The translations under genes were made by a program, and so were the position numbers. Of a stretch of 64,000 bases of DNA, positions 1 to 10,585 are shown piece by piece. A model generated the notes under the pieces. It was not told the DNA's origin. It worked only from the letters and a program-made list of their open reading frames with translations, and did not search any database. Each line of letters opens with the position of its first letter. Positions within the stretch are counted from its first letter, which is position 1. Source of the DNA: Branchipolynoe longqiensis (lineage: Eukaryota; Annelida; Polychaeta; Phyllodocida; Polynoidae); assembly GCA_030323885.1 (NCBI GenBank), contig CM059199.1, forward strand, positions 38,882,590-38,946,589. Reading direction: 5' to 3'.

Positions 1-454
1 GCCCTGTATCTACGATCCCCACAGCCCACTCCCCCACAGCACTCACACCCACACACCCACACCACCTCCCCCCAACCTGCCCTCCCCTCTCCCAACTCCC
101 AAGTCGATTGAGTCTGTTTCCCTGATCTGATTCACCGGAGCTTCCGTTTGTGTGTGTACTTTTTTTATTTCAGGATGGTAACTAGATAAACTGCCACTGT
201 GAATGTCAACCTTTTGACGTGGCCTCCGCAACAATTCGCCTGCACCACTTCAGTCCGGAGACAGCGACAGAAAGTTCAGGGGCAGTCCTTTGATAATATC
301 CACAGATTTACAGAGCTGCCATTTTGTATTAATTTCTCTCATCACATGTATGATCGGCAAATCAATGATACAGTCTTAAGGTAAATGGCTATTCTGCAGT
401 CTACATGTAACCACAATAAGATCCCTCATAATATTTGTAACGCCTGATTTCAAC
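1..454. other. Unassigned, C/A-rich start then unique-looking sequence
   Basis: The first ~90 bases are low-complexity C/A-rich sequence. From about 165 onward the sequence is of ordinary composition with no recognised repeat. A pyrimidine tract ending in CAG at 173 and a GTAAAT at about 380 resemble splice sites, but every frame just after 173 contains a stop, so an internal coding exon is not supported. Confidence 0.4.
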
Positions 455-830
455 CTGCTATTGTCTATATAGTTCATAACAGTCCAATGGGTGATGCGGA
501 GTGAGCATGAGTATGGGAGAGCTGGTGGTTGTGAGCTCTAAGTGGGTTGTGATTGGCTGATGAGCAAGGTGTGATGGTGGCAGGGAGCGAGTGAGGAAGG
601 AGGGGCCAGTTTGAGTGATTGGCAGGTTAATGTGTGTTCCCCCCCTCCCCCTACCCCTCCCCCTCCACCCCCCATCCTCCCCCCTCCCATCCATCTCCCC
701 TTCCCCCTCCCCTACCCTCTCCCCCCTTCGCCCCGAAGGGGGGAGGGGGTCAGGCTCCACAGTCCCGCATGCCCTGCAATGACCCCAAATGAGCGCACGC
801 TCATTCATAACAATTGTTAAGGCCAGAAGA
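455..830 (-). repeat. Repeat G, copy 1, with C-rich tract and hairpin
   Basis: Positions 720-830 match, in opposite orientation, the segment at 46190-46320 (shared AATGAGCG..GCTCATT palindrome followed by a GGGGTCA-like stretch). The C-rich tract at 630-730 ends in a perfect 12-bp stem with a 3-base loop (719-745). The rest, 455-600, aligns only loosely. Class unknown; it may be a fragment of a longer transposon. Confidence 0.45.
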
Positions 831-880
831 CCAGCGCCTTGGTGCTGGAAAAAAACAATTATTCCACTGGAATAAATATT
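823..880 (+). repeat. Repeat F, copy 1 (hairpin-bearing tail)
   Basis: Shares 'agaccag.gc..gtgctg' and the following A/T stretch with copies near 10.1, 48.77 and 50.17 kb. The hairpin here is CCAGCGC-CTTG-GTGCTGG (831-848). It is probably the 3' end of a retroelement, by inference only. Confidence 0.45.
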
Positions 881-929
881 TGGGACAAGCAAAATATTAA
901 ACAAAATAACGGCAATTAGTACTCCATCT

Positions 930-1300
930 TCTCGAATGTTCTGAATATGATGTGATTGCACTGCATATTTCATGAGTGCCTTGAATGTGCCATCAGTGTC
1001 CTCAATGTGATGCGTGTTTTCTGGTGGGTTTTGTTATCAATATGACCAACAGCGTGTTCTGAAGGCGGATGAGTGTCATCAATATGAGTTGAGTCTTTTG
1101 AATATAAGAAATTTGACGTGAATGTGGCAGTAATGTCGTCACTATGACGTAAGGGTCTCCACTAGGACGTGATGATTCTGAATATGACATGACTATTCTC
1201 GATATACTGAGTGTTCTGAATATGACATGATTGTTTACAAATATGACTTAACTGTTCTTACTATGATGATCCTGATCCGAATATATATTTCTAATTCTCA
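930..1300. repeat. Degenerate ~20-bp tandem array, part 1
   Basis: Variants of 'ttctgaatatgacatgattg' recur about every 20 bases with many substitutions. It resumes at 1756-2165 and weakly at 2530-2660. An old minisatellite, interrupted by a LINE fragment. Confidence 0.6.
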
Positions 1301-1649
1301 TGCAGGTATTGAATATGGTATGCAGGTATTGCAATACCTCAGGGAGTTTGATGCCCCTGCCCTGCAGAGTTGTAAACCACTGCCTTGTGGTACAGGTTCT
1401 TGACAAAACAGAAGGCTAAGGGAGCAAACCCTAAGCAGAAAACCATGTCACTGTGGCAGCATCAACGGTGGTTGATGTATGGAACTCCCAACATCTCCCG
1501 ACCAGCCACTGCAGGGACAAATAGTTTTGCGCCTGTTTGGACATGTTCTTGCCGCTGTGAAACCTCTATTTGCTCCCCGAGAGAGTGCCGCTGGTAACTT
1601 GCAAAAGCCAGCAGCACTTCAACACTTTTGCAGGCAGCTTTCATGAAAT
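1301..1649. other. Unassigned stretch inside the degenerate array
   Basis: Sequence of normal complexity between the first array block and a LINE 3' end. It may be upstream LINE sequence too decayed to read, but I could not align it with confidence to the better-preserved copy at 26.6-26.9 kb. Confidence 0.3.
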
Positions 1650-1770
1650 AGGATATTACTCTCACAGCAGAGAGCTAAATGGAGAGTGGCAGTCAAATAA
1701 TGAAAGCAGTCTTTGTCACATAGCGACCGACAGCATGATGATGATTAATTCTCAGATGACTTCCTAATAT
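1650..1770 (+). mobile_element. LINE 3' end fragment
   Basis: Matches the 3' end of the LINE fragment at 26840-26937: the bases encoding 'SQQRAKWR', then a stop, then 'gaaagcagtctttgtc', a 'gaccgacagca' motif and a GATGATGAT tail. Only the last C-terminal codons and the short 3' UTR remain. Confidence 0.65.
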
Positions 1771-2165
1771 GACATAACTATTTTGGAAAAGACATGGATG
1801 TCTTAAACAAGGTAGGATTGTTCTAGATATATCATCTGTTTCCTGATGATACCCTGATTGTCCTGAATACGCATAACTGTTTTGAATACGGCGTGAGTCT
1901 TCTGGATATAAGAGGTGTCCTGAGTGAGGGGAGTGTCTTCTTCATATCATGTGAGGGGCCTCAATATGGTATGATGGTTCTGAATATTACAAGATTGTTC
2001 TGAAGTTGACGTAACTCTGTATGAATAGGACGTGAGTGTGTAGAATATCATATGATTATTGGTAATATGAAATGACTGTTCTGGATATAGCTTCTCTGTT
2101 CTGAATATGATATACCTCTGCTCAAGATACCATAATTGTCCTAAATACGACATGGATGTCCTTAA
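1756..2165. repeat. Degenerate ~20-bp tandem array, part 2
   Basis: Same 'gttctgaatatgacatga'-like unit as 930-1300, equally diverged. The LINE end at 1650-1770 apparently inserted into an older continuous array. Confidence 0.55.
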
Positions 2166-2410
2166 GGTTGGATAGTCCGATGGCTATGAATTTCTGTATC
2201 TTTCTGAGATAAATATATTAGATCAATCACTAGTGTGTACTTTACATTAGTTCAAAGTTACTTTCATTTTAAATGGTAAACATTTGAGATATTTTGAGTG
2301 CAAACATGGCAAATTAGTTTTGGCATGCTTACCAAAACACTGACACCATAGATTTATGCAGAAACAGGTTCTGTTACATTGACTCAGTATTGCCTTCTAT
2401 GCAGAAACAA

Positions 2411-2530
2411 ATGCTTAATTAATAAGTGCATCAGTATCTACTGATCTAAGTTAGATATGTCAAATCAAATCTAGATAATTGGTTTGGCTTTGAAAATTTG
2501 ATATTTCATCGGACTATGCAACTTTAATAT
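2411..2530. repeat. Repeat H, copy 1
   Basis: Strongly resembles 49266-49372: both contain 'aataagtgcatcagtatct', a run through 'ctagataattg' and end near 'atcggactatgca'. No open frame or terminal repeats seen. Unclassified dispersed repeat. A further block of the ~20-bp array follows at 2530-2660. Confidence 0.6.
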
Positions 2531-2939
2531 GAAATGAATACTGGGACTGTTCTGAATATAATCCAATAGTCTTAACTATGAGGTGAGTGTTCTGAATATC
2601 AGGCAAGTGTCCATCATATGACATGAATGTTCTGAAAACGATGAGTCTGTCCTGAACATTGCCGAACATGGTGGAACATAGGTTATCTATTATGTGCATA
2701 TCTCCATGCATGTTAGGATCCATGAAGCATAGAATATACAGGTTCTGGACTAAGCAACAGCAATATTTCCGACCAATTACAAACGCTAAAGACCTGGTCA
2801 CAAACACATTGCTGAACGTAGTTGAATGTAGTTGAATGTAGGATAGATTAATGTGGGTCAAATGTGGTGTAAGTATGATAAACTACGGTGAAAAACGTTA
2901 AGGAACGGCAGGTTTTGGTATGGATAAATACGTTATGGC

Positions 2940-3234
2940 ATGGATGCCTGTACGTTCAACTGCGTTCAAGTATGTGCAAGTATGTTAAAGCACGTTCAAC
3001 TATGTTCACATGTGTTCCACTACGTTACATTACGTTCCACTACGTTCCACTACGTTCCACTACGTTCAACTACGGTCAACTATGGTCAACTACAGTCAAC
3101 TACGGTCAACTATGGTCAACTACAGTCAATTACGGTCAACTACGGTCAACTACGGTCCACTATGGTCAACTACAGTCAACTACGGTCCACTATGGTCAAC
3201 TACGGTCAACTACGGTCAACTACGGTCAACTGCA
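2940..3234. repeat. 10-bp minisatellite (GTTCAACTAC), array 1
   Basis: About 29 tandem 10-bp units, mostly GTTCCACTAC then GGTCAACTAC/GGTCAACTAT variants in blocks. All open frames here are products of the periodicity and should not be called genes. Confidence 0.9.
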
Positions 3235-3506
3235 TGTAGAGTCCAATGCTCGAATATGTGGCTGTGTAGGCAGGCTATGGTGAAATCAATACAGACAAAG
3301 AGAAAGGAAGAGTATTAAGTCTAAAGACGAAGAGAGAGTCCAGCCCTTACATGGGTTCATTGTATAGTATTACCCCACCCCTTTCCCCCAATGGGAAACA
3401 AGCATTATTACCAATAGGGATCCAGCATTTCTGGTCCCCATGGATACCAGTGGTCTGCCCAACACGACAACCTTGACCTTTCAGTGTGGTGATCCCTATC
3501 CCAGCA
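3235..3506 (-). mobile_element. LTR-D copy (solo LTR-like)
   Basis: Reverse complement matches the copies at 13625-13987 and 18460-18783: it starts near TG with a 'ggatcaccacac' motif and ends '..tgcctacacagccac' to ACA. It is shorter (272 bp) and has a weakened TATA region. It lies between the two 10-bp arrays. No clear target duplication. Confidence 0.5.
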
Positions 3507-3675
3507 GAGGGGGTAGGCCCTGAGTGCAATCACACCCAGATCTGCCAGCACCATTATGTCATTTACATTTCAGTCAGGCACTACCAACCCATACATATAT
3601 ACATACATGCGCTTGGTCACATACACCAATCAGTAATAGAACATTTGCATTCCCTCCTATGCTGAATATCAGAAT

Positions 3676-4160
3676 ATGTACATACGTTCAAGTACGTTCA
3701 ACTACGTTCAACTACGTTCAAGTACGTTCAATTATGTTCAATTACATTCAATTACATTCAACTACATTCAACTATGTTTGACTACATTCAACTATGTTCA
3801 ACCATGTTCAACTATGTTCAACTATCGTCAACTACATTCAATTACCTTCACCTACATTCAACGATGTGCAACTACATGCAACTATGTGCAACTACGTGCA
3901 ACTACATTCAACTATGTTCAACTACATTCAACTGCAGTCCACTACTTTCAAACATGTGAAACCACATTTAACTACCTTCAACCACGTTCAACCACGTTCA
4001 ACCACGTTCAACCACGTTCACCACGTTCACCCACATTCAACCATGTTCAACCACATTCAACTACCTTCAACTACCTTCAACTACCTTCAAATACCTTCAA
4101 CTACCTTCAACATACATTAGGTTCCATTATGATCAACCATGTTCAACTACGTCCAATTAC
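3676..4160. repeat. 10-bp minisatellite (GTTCAACTAC), array 2
   Basis: About 48 units of GTTCAACTAC/GTTCAACTAT in the same phase and orientation as array 1 but with different dominant variants (ATTCAACTAC, CTTCAACTAC, GTTCAACCAC). Probably one array split by the LTR-like insertion. Confidence 0.9.
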
Positions 4161-4264
4161 AGTAACGTATGCTGGAGTACACTAGAGTGTGCTAGAGTAG
4201 GTCATAGTACGCTAGCGTACATTAAGACTTCGCCATACACAGAATGTTAGCCTCTAACATAGCA

Positions 4265-4577
4265 TTTGTTGTTGTTTTTACATTCTAGCAACATCTAATG
4301 TCATACCAGGACGGGTACCCGACAGTGCACCCTCATGGCAACTTTATGGTACTGCTCTATGGGGAAATCGGGCCACCCGCACCATGACCCGATATCCCAC
4401 TCAGTCACATTATCCTGTCACTGACCAAACCCGTCCTTGCCCTGTCCTATTAATGCCGAGCACTAGGATAGAAAGTGGCAAGTGTCAATTTTAAAGTCAT
4501 CGGTTTGACCCGACCGGAAACTCCCGACCTTCCGAACGCGAGGTCTGCGCTCTACTGATTAGGCCACCTCGCCTGGT
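4265..4577 (-). mobile_element. SINE-A, head type 2
   Basis: Near full length. On the minus strand the tRNA-like head carries 'gtagagcgcag' (A-box region) and a degraded B box, followed by the conserved body and the tail that reads on the plus strand as 'tctagcaacatctaatgtc'. No protein. An RNA polymerase III-type retroposon by family resemblance. Confidence 0.8.
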
Positions 4578-5104
4578 CAGTTTATGTAGTAAACAACAAT
4601 GACATTTCCTGCAATTTATAAACGTGAAGTCTGTGGTAGATAATTGTCGTCTGCTTTAAATTAATGACGGGGACATTCATACAATCCAGTGCAAATAAGG
4701 CCCCACGAATTCAAATCCATGCTAGCTTGGATAGGAGTTGTGAATGAATATGTCCTGTCACATTGGTGAAATCAGACGGCATTTACTGAAAGCAGACGAC
4801 ATTTCCCGCGGGGCCTTCGGGGCGATTCTGAGATGGGGGCGGGGGGGGGTGCTCCCATTAATCTTGACATCACATTCATTCCTCTCTGTATTGGTCTGGC
4901 GGTGGTCTGCAGAGGGGGGTAATTGTAACAGCCAAACTAGGCATCAGTTCCCTACAATACACCAGGGGGCATTCTGGTAGATTTCACACCGGAAGTGAGG
5001 GTTACATACGTAGATAAGCTAGTTACATGGAGAGAAATTCAATCAACAACATGCTATGGTATAACATCGATAAAGCCCAGTGATCGATTATGTGTGATTG
5101 GATT
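4578..5104. other. Unassigned
   Basis: No recognised repeat or coding signal. A G-run occurs near 4840. Confidence 0.4.
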
Positions 5105-5416
5105 GATTAGCCGTCCTAGCAACATCAAAGGTCATATCAGAACCGGTACCGACTTATGATAGTGCACACTCATGGCGACTTTATAGTGATGCTCCACTGT
5201 GCTAGAAGACCACTATGACCTGATATCCTACACATTCACACTATCCTGATACTGTGCTAACCAGTCCTTAGCTATCATATTAATGGTAAGGGCCAGGCTT
5301 GGTAGCAACAATTATCAATTTGATAGGGCATTGGTTTGACTCAGCTGTGATTCCGACTCCTGACTTTGCACGTGGGAAAGCGACACTCTAGTGATTGGAC
5401 CACCATGTCCAGTGGA
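5105..5416 (-). mobile_element. SINE-A, head type 2, diverged
   Basis: Full-length body and head with many substitutions. The conserved 'cctagcaacat' tail is at the left end and the head 'ctctagtgattgg' (plus-strand reading) at the right. Confidence 0.75.
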
Positions 5417-5754
5417 TATATACATACTTGTTTATGGGCCGCTGGTTTCTGGAAGGCAGCCTAAAATGCCTCTATTGAATAACAGGCGCATTGGTGTGCG
5501 CATGTCCGGAAATTGACGCTACAAAAATACACATCCACTCAGAGTGCTGTGTTTGGTCCCAAGGGCAGTGGACATACTAGATAGATGGCCGGATCCACGA
5601 ACAAACCACCCAGCGAAAATAGTTACCAGCCCCTCTCCCGCCCTGCTACCTGTGATAATCCCATGAGAAAGTGGTGAATACCTAAGGACATCTGTACTCC
5701 TCAGGGATTTATTCAATGTAGCTTTTTCTGGAGATTGGTTGGTTGGAAATTTAC
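5417..5754. other. Unassigned
   Basis: No recognised repeat. A short minus-strand open frame of 82 codons (5519-5767) has no recognised domain. Confidence 0.35.
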
Positions 5755-6030
5755 TCCCCGACAACATCTAAGGTCGTACCAGGACAGTTACTTTATAGTG
5801 CTTCTCCCTGGCAAATCAGTCCTCCAGTACCATGAGCTGATATCCCACACAGTCACATTATCCTGACACTGCAGTTCTTGCCATATTCTATTAATGCCCA
5901 AGCGCCAAGCTAGGAAGTGACATATATCAATTTTGTAAGGTCATTGGTTTGACTCGACCCGGAATCGAACTCCCCATCTCAGGTCCCAGAGGCATGCGCT
6001 CTACGAATTAGGCCACCAAGCCTGGTAGGA
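5755..6030 (-). mobile_element. SINE-A, head type 2
   Basis: Near full length with a ~40-bp deletion after the tail. The B-box-like 'gaatcgaactcc' (plus-strand reading) near 5960 is well preserved. Confidence 0.75.
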
Positions 6031-6219
6031 CAAATACAGGGAGTTATTCTATGTACATTTTGTTCAGGAGATGGTGATTTATGAATAATTCCATGAGGGA
6101 CGAGGTTAAAGTGGCTACGTTTCAGAATTAATTCTCTATCACTATATCATCAGAGAGACAACACGAGCATTGTACACAGAAACAAAGCCCTCACTTTGTA
6201 GGGTGTCTTTCTATCAGGG

Positions 6220-6561
6220 AGACCAGACGGGATGGCCGAATGAGTTAGAGCGTCCATCTCCCATGCTGGTAGATCGTGGGGTCGTGGGTTCGAGTCCCGG
6301 TCGAGTCAAACCAATTACTTTAAAATTGATACTTGTCGCTTCCTAGCCAGGCACTCGGCATTGTTAGGATAGGGCAAGGACTGGTGTGCTCAGTGTCAGG
6401 ATAATGTGACTGAGTGGGATACCAGGTCATGGTGCCGGTGGCCTGCTTTCCCAGTGGGACAGCACTATAAAGTCGCCATGAGTGTGCACTGTCACAAGTT
6501 GGTACCCATCCTGATATGACCTTAGATGTTGCTAGGACGTAAAAACAACAACAACAAACAA
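6220..6561 (+). mobile_element. SINE-A, head type 1, complete with 11-bp target duplication
   Basis: Best-bounded copy. A perfect direct repeat TTCTATCAGGG flanks it (6209-6219 and 6562-6572). Head: A-box-like 'ggccgaatgagttagagcg' and B-box 'gggttcgagtccc'. Body runs to a tail 'gttgctaggacg' followed by a CAA-rich end. The intact duplication indicates LINE-mediated insertion and relatively recent age. Confidence 0.9.
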
Positions 6562-6679
6562 TTCTATCAGGGTACGGGTTGAGGGAAGCTGCAACAAACT
6601 AGTGGTGAATCTGGCTTTCGTCGCTAGCCAAGTACATCAATAATAATTGTATTTGGTGGGGCATGTTGGACGGCCTGGC

Positions 6680-6822
6680 CGTGTGGGTGTGTGGGAGGGC
6701 GGTAGGATGTGTGGGTATAGGTGTGTGTGTGTGTGTGTAGGTGCGTGTGCGGGTGGGTGAGTGTGTGGTTGAGCGATGGGAGGGAGAATATGGGATGGTG
6801 GGTGTGTGGTGGGGGGGGGGGG
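6680..6822. repeat. G/T-rich low complexity with (GT)n
   Basis: Contains a GT run at about 6720-6738 and a 12-14 base G run near 6810. It leads into the ~78-bp minisatellite. Confidence 0.6.
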
Positions 6823-7330
6823 GTGAAACAAGGCAGGTAGGGAAGATTTGAGGGTGGGAGGAGGGAGGGAAGTGTGGGTGGGTAGGATGGTGGGTGAGGG
6901 GGGGTGAAACAAGGCAAGTAGGGAAGATTTGAGGGTTGGATGAGGGAGGGTGTTTGTGGGTAGGATGGTGGGTGTGGGGGGGTAGAAGAAGGCAGGTAGG
7001 GAAGATTTGAGGGTGGGAGTAGAGAGGGAAGTGTGTGTGGGTGGGATGGTCTGGGGGGTGAAACAAGGCAGGTAGGGAAGATTTGAGGGTGGGAGGAGGG
7101 AGGAAAGTGTGGGTGGGTGGGATGGTGGGTGTGGGGGGTGAAACAAGGAAGGTAGGGAAGATTTGAGGGTGGGAGGAGGGAGGAAAGTGTGGGTGGGTGG
7201 GATGGTGGGTGTGGGGGGTGAAACAAGGCAGGTAGGGAAGATTTGAGGGTGGGAGTAGAGAGGGAAGTGTGTGTGGGTCGGTGGGGGTGAAACAAGGCAG
7301 GTAGGGAAGATTGTGTCCTCGGGTGCGTAG
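6823..7330. repeat. ~78-bp G-rich minisatellite, 7 units
   Basis: Units begin 'gtgaaacaaggcaggtaggg' at 6823, 6904, 6982, 7059, 7138, 7218 and 7287 (spacing 69-81 bp). The minus strand reads as long Pro/His/Thr-rich frames in all three phases, which is repeat read-through, not protein. Confidence 0.9.
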
Positions 7331-7578
7331 GTGAGTGGGTCTTTGAGGGGTAGATGGCAGAATATGGGATGGTATGGTGGTGGAAGGTTTGAAACAAGGG
7401 AGACAAGGTATTTGCGAGGGGGGAAGTGGCACGGAAAGGGTGGGAGGAGGGAGCAGTGTATGTGCGTTGGGGGCGCGGGAGGTTGTGTGGGATGTAGGCA
7501 TAGGTGTGTGGGTAGGTGGAGAGTTGAGGGACGGTAGGGAAATGTTGGGGCATAGGAAGATTAAATCAAGGGTGAGAG
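7331..7578. repeat. Degenerate G-rich flank of the minisatellite
   Basis: G-rich sequence with partial matches to the 78-bp unit; no gene. Confidence 0.45.
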
Positions 7579-7773
7579 ATTGATTGACTGATTGGTCGTT
7601 GCTTTATGCCGTGTCGGCAGCATAGGCCATATTCACGGCGAGAAATGTTTGTTTTTTGTTCAAACCATCGCTTTTACATGTAAAAGCAGATAATCAATTA
7701 TGTGCCAATAGACACTCATTAAATTAGAAAGCTCACAATCATATATTTGTGGTCAAGGGAAACAAATTCAAGA
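7579..7773 (-). mobile_element. Unclassified retroelement end with (CAAT)n tail, copy 1
   Basis: Matches 23908-24100 along its length, and 63655-63772 in part. Read on the minus strand it ends '..gccgacacggcataaagcaac' and an AATCAATC-type tail, typical of a LINE or SINE 3' end. It is embedded in G-rich tandem DNA. No pol III boxes recognised. Confidence 0.65.
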
Positions 7774-8290
7774 GCGAGAGGGAAGGTGCGAGGAGGGGGG
7801 AATGCGAAGGGAAAGGGTGGGAGGAGGGAGGGCGGCCGGGGAAGGTATTAGGGGAGGAAGGTGTGAGAGCATAAACTCCTGGACCGGTAGGAGCGTTTGG
7901 GAGAGAGAGGCAGGGAGGGTGGGTGTGGGCGGGGGAGGGTGAAGTGTTGGGTGAGTGGGAAGGAGGGTGGAGGGAGCGAGGGAGGCTTGGTGCGGGGGGG
8001 TTGGGGAAAGATGAATTGTTGGTTGGCGGTGAGGGTGGGAGAAGGGAGGTCGGGGATAAGTGAAGGTGAATTTGTGGTTAGGTGGGCGCATGGGATGAAG
8101 GAGGGCGAGGCAGGGGAGAGTGAATTGATGGTTGGGAGAGAATGTGGGTGAAGGGACGGTGGGATGGGTGGAGCTGCATTTTTGTGCTTTGATGGGAGGG
8201 CAAAGCTGGGCAGGGTGAATTGATGGTTGGGGGTGCGGATGGATTGGTGGAATGTGGGAGGGTGGAGGCAAGGAGGAAGGGATGGAGAGA
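7774..8290. repeat. G-rich degenerate minisatellite, part 1
   Basis: Recurrent 'ggtgaattgatggttggg' modules separated by G/A-rich spacers of variable length. Continues after a SINE insertion at 8598-9150. Confidence 0.65.
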
Positions 8291-8597
8291 TTGGTTGGTT
8301 GTTGGAGCCTTACGTCTTAACAGCATCTAAGGTAATGTACCAACTTGTGACAGTGCCCACTCATGGCGAGTTTATTGTGCTGTCACACTGCGAAATCAGG
8401 CCGCCATCACTATGACCTAATATCCCACTCAGTCAGAATATCCTGACAATAGGCTAGCGAGTCCTTGCCCTATCCTAATAATGCTGAGTGCCTGGATAGG
8501 AAGTGAAATGTCCTTGGTTTGACTCGACTGGGAACCAAACACCTGATCACCCACACGCGAGGCCCGCGTTCTACGGATTCGACCACCGAGCCCTGTG
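8291..8597 (-). mobile_element. SINE-A, head type 2, inserted in minisatellite
   Basis: Full-length copy in the G-rich array, flanked by GGAGAGA on both sides (8284-8290 and 8598-8604), a plausible though low-complexity target duplication. Confidence 0.75.
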
Positions 8598-9150
8598 GGA
8601 GAGACAGAAGGGCCAGGTTACGGTGCATTGGTGGTGGGGAGGGAGGGTGGAGGAAGGGAGCGAGGTCGGGGGCAGGGGATGGTGAATTAATGGTTGGTGG
8701 AAGGGTGGTGGGAGGGAGGAAGGAGGGCGGGAAGGGTCAGTTAAAGGTGATTTGGTGGTGTGGAGGGAGGGTGGAAGGAGGGAGATGGAGGGGATGGGAG
8801 GAGGAATTGGTGGTTGGCTGGGATATAGGAGGAATGGAGGGATGGAAGCAAGAGCTTCAGGTAAATTTGTGGTTTGGTGGTTTGGTGGTTTGGTGGTTTG
8901 GTGGTTTGGTGGTTTGGTGGTTTGGTGGTTTGGTGGTTTGGTGGTTTAGTGGTTTGGTGGTTGGGATGCAGGATGGAGGGAGGAGAATGGGAGCAGGGGA
9001 TGGCGAATTGGTGGTTGAGCGAGGAGGTGGTGGGAAGGTGGAGGGAGAGAGGGAAGGTAGGCTGCGGGCGGGGGGGGGAGTGGGGGAGAGAGGGAGAGAG
9101 AGAGGGAGGGATGGTGAGGATGGGAGTGGTGGGGAGGTTGTGAATTGATG
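8598..9150. repeat. G-rich degenerate minisatellite, part 2
   Basis: Same 'gaattggtggttg' modules as part 1. Contains the 9-bp array at 8866-8962. Confidence 0.65.
8866..8962. repeat. 9-bp tandem array (TTTGGTGGT), ~10.7 units
   Basis: Nearly perfect repeats of TTTGGTGGT with a single variant (TTTAGTGGT) near 8945. The low divergence suggests recent expansion within the older G-rich array. Confidence 0.95.
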
Positions 9151-9164
9151 GTCGGGAAAGAACG

Positions 9165-9473
9165 GTGTGCGGGTATGGACGGAACACGATCTTCTTTTCT
9201 GTGGAGCTTGTTTTTTTGGTATTTTTGTATGGTGTGTTTTCAGTTGACACAAGCGACCTAATAAAAACGGAAGCATTGCTGGAAGTGGTTGTGGATGTTG
9301 AGCGTGCGGCTGTGTGGGTTCCAAGGGGAGGACGACGACACCAGCTTAAACCGATGCCAATAGGAGGCGAATCGGTTAATCGTGTTACATTAAGGACGAT
9401 TAATTACTTTGCGGTCGGTGTTGATTGTGTTAGCAAATCTACACGAAAATGTTCAATTTCTTTTCTTTCTTAA
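9165..9473 (+). CDS. Doubtful small ORF with hydrophobic N-terminus
   Basis: A 102-codon open frame in non-repetitive sequence. Residues ~8-25 (TIFFSVELVFLVFLYGVF) are hydrophobic, like a signal peptide; the rest has no recognised domain. No conserved start context, splice structure or homology can be shown. It sits between a minisatellite and a TTTC microsatellite. More likely chance than a gene. Confidence 0.1.
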   Translation: MCGYGRNTIFFSVELVFLVFLYGVFSVDTSDLIKTEALLEVVVDVERAAVWVPRGGRRHQLKPMPIGGESVNRVTLRTINYFAVGVDCVSKSTRKCSISFLS

Positions 9474-9552
9474 TTTCGTTCTTTCGTTCTTTCTTTCATT
9501 CTTTCTTTCTTTCACTTTGTTGTTCATTCTTTCGTTCTTTCATTCTTTCTGT
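9462..9552. repeat. (TTTC)n microsatellite, imperfect
   Basis: Repeated 'ttctttcttt' and 'ttctttcgtt' variants over ~90 bases. Confidence 0.85.
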
Positions 9553-10084
9553 TCTGAATGGGTCTGGGAAAGTGTTTAACCGGGATGTAATTGCTAAGCC
9601 ATAACAATAGTTATTGTTAGGGGTGGGAGGAAGGGGGGCGGGGTAGCTTTGAATGGGGTTTAACCATATCCCATAATTTCCCTAAACCGATTCGCCCTTA
9701 ATTTACCACACATTTATTGTCCTGGTGTGTCTAAGCTACTAAGGCAAATATCATTAGAATATGTATTAGAAATGTCAGACAATATTAATGTACTTCGCCT
9801 CAATTTGTCATTACTGCAAAGATGCATTCGCAAATAAGTGCAGGCAATAAATGCGATCTGGATGCGCACAGTATTTATAGAGGTAATATTCCATTTCCCA
9901 AACCCAAAGATCAATCTATATATAATATAATTGTATTACTGAATAATCAATAAGCATCGTTATATGACACCACTATTGCCATATTGCTATGGAACTTGCG
10001 GGTTACATAATTTCATTATGCTATATGCTGCAAATTGTGTATTCAACAGTTATTGTATACCTTACTCTATATACCTTTTGTGAA
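9553..10084. other. Unassigned
   Basis: AT-rich, no recognised repeat. The right end may be the 5' part of repeat F, since it shares 'attgtata' and 'tgaaaatagccctgaattg' with 50.09-50.15 kb. Confidence 0.35.
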
Positions 10085-10165
10085 AATAGCCCTGAATTGA
10101 AAAATGGCTGGAAGACCAGTGCTTCGGCACTGACAAAAGACTCATTCAGCAGAATAGACATAGTT
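10085..10165 (+). repeat. Repeat F, copy 2, UUCG-loop hairpin
   Basis: Perfect 6-bp stem CAGTGC / GCACTG with a TTCG loop at 10117-10132, followed by 'gactcattcagcagaatag'. Closest to the copy at 50.13-50.22 kb. Confidence 0.55.
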
Positions 10166-10504
10166 ACACACAGAAAATAGTGGTCTCATTTATTTGCACA
10201 TTTTCCCAGCTTCCCACTCCAGCTATTTTTTGTTTGTTTCTTTGTCATCTCCCAGGTATTTTCACAATATAATACTTCACTCAGCCACATGATTATGTCC
10301 CATAACCAACCAGGACCTGTATTTGCCTGGTAATGTCCACAGCCAGACAGCTTAGCTATAACACCCATTTTTTCAAAGATTTACGCCGCTGTCGAACCTA
10401 GCACCCACTCTGGGAAGTTATGGTACTACTAACCAGGTAGGCCATTTCCTACAGCTAAATAAATGAACTTCAATTACACTACTGCAACAAATAAACTCAG
10501 ATTT

Positions 10505-10548
10505 GGCAACATCTAAGACTGTGACAGTACGCACTCAGGGAGCTGTTG
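10505..10548 (-). mobile_element. SINE-A tail fragment
   Basis: Short match to the tail region ('ggcaacatctaag' then 'gtgacagtacgcactca'). Confidence 0.5.
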
Positions 10549-10585
10549 CATTGTTGATAAACAAAAGCGATAGCAGAGAAAAGAT

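Larger units (their letters stand above)
2820..4262. repeat. Composite minisatellite-bearing element
   Basis: Left part (2844-2955) and right part (4160-4260) align with 43985-44110 and 44200-44330, the two sides of a much shorter element at 43.9-44.6 kb. Here the middle has expanded into 10-bp tandem arrays (2940-3234 and 3676-4160). Large terminal inverted repeats like those of the 44-kb copy were not found. Confidence 0.6.

Noticed and set aside
174..381. A segment bounded by splice-like signals (pyrimidine tract plus CAG; GTAAAT)
   Set aside because: All three frames have stops within a few codons of the acceptor, so it cannot be an internal coding exon; no other support.
6225..6310. A tRNA gene-like sequence with A and B boxes
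   Set aside because: It is the head of a SINE with a shared body, tail and target duplication; the same holds for other tRNA-like hits.
6599..7553. Long Pro/His/Thr-rich open frames of ~300 codons on the minus strand
   Set aside because: They overlap in several phases of a 78-bp G-rich minisatellite; the repeat removes stops by composition.
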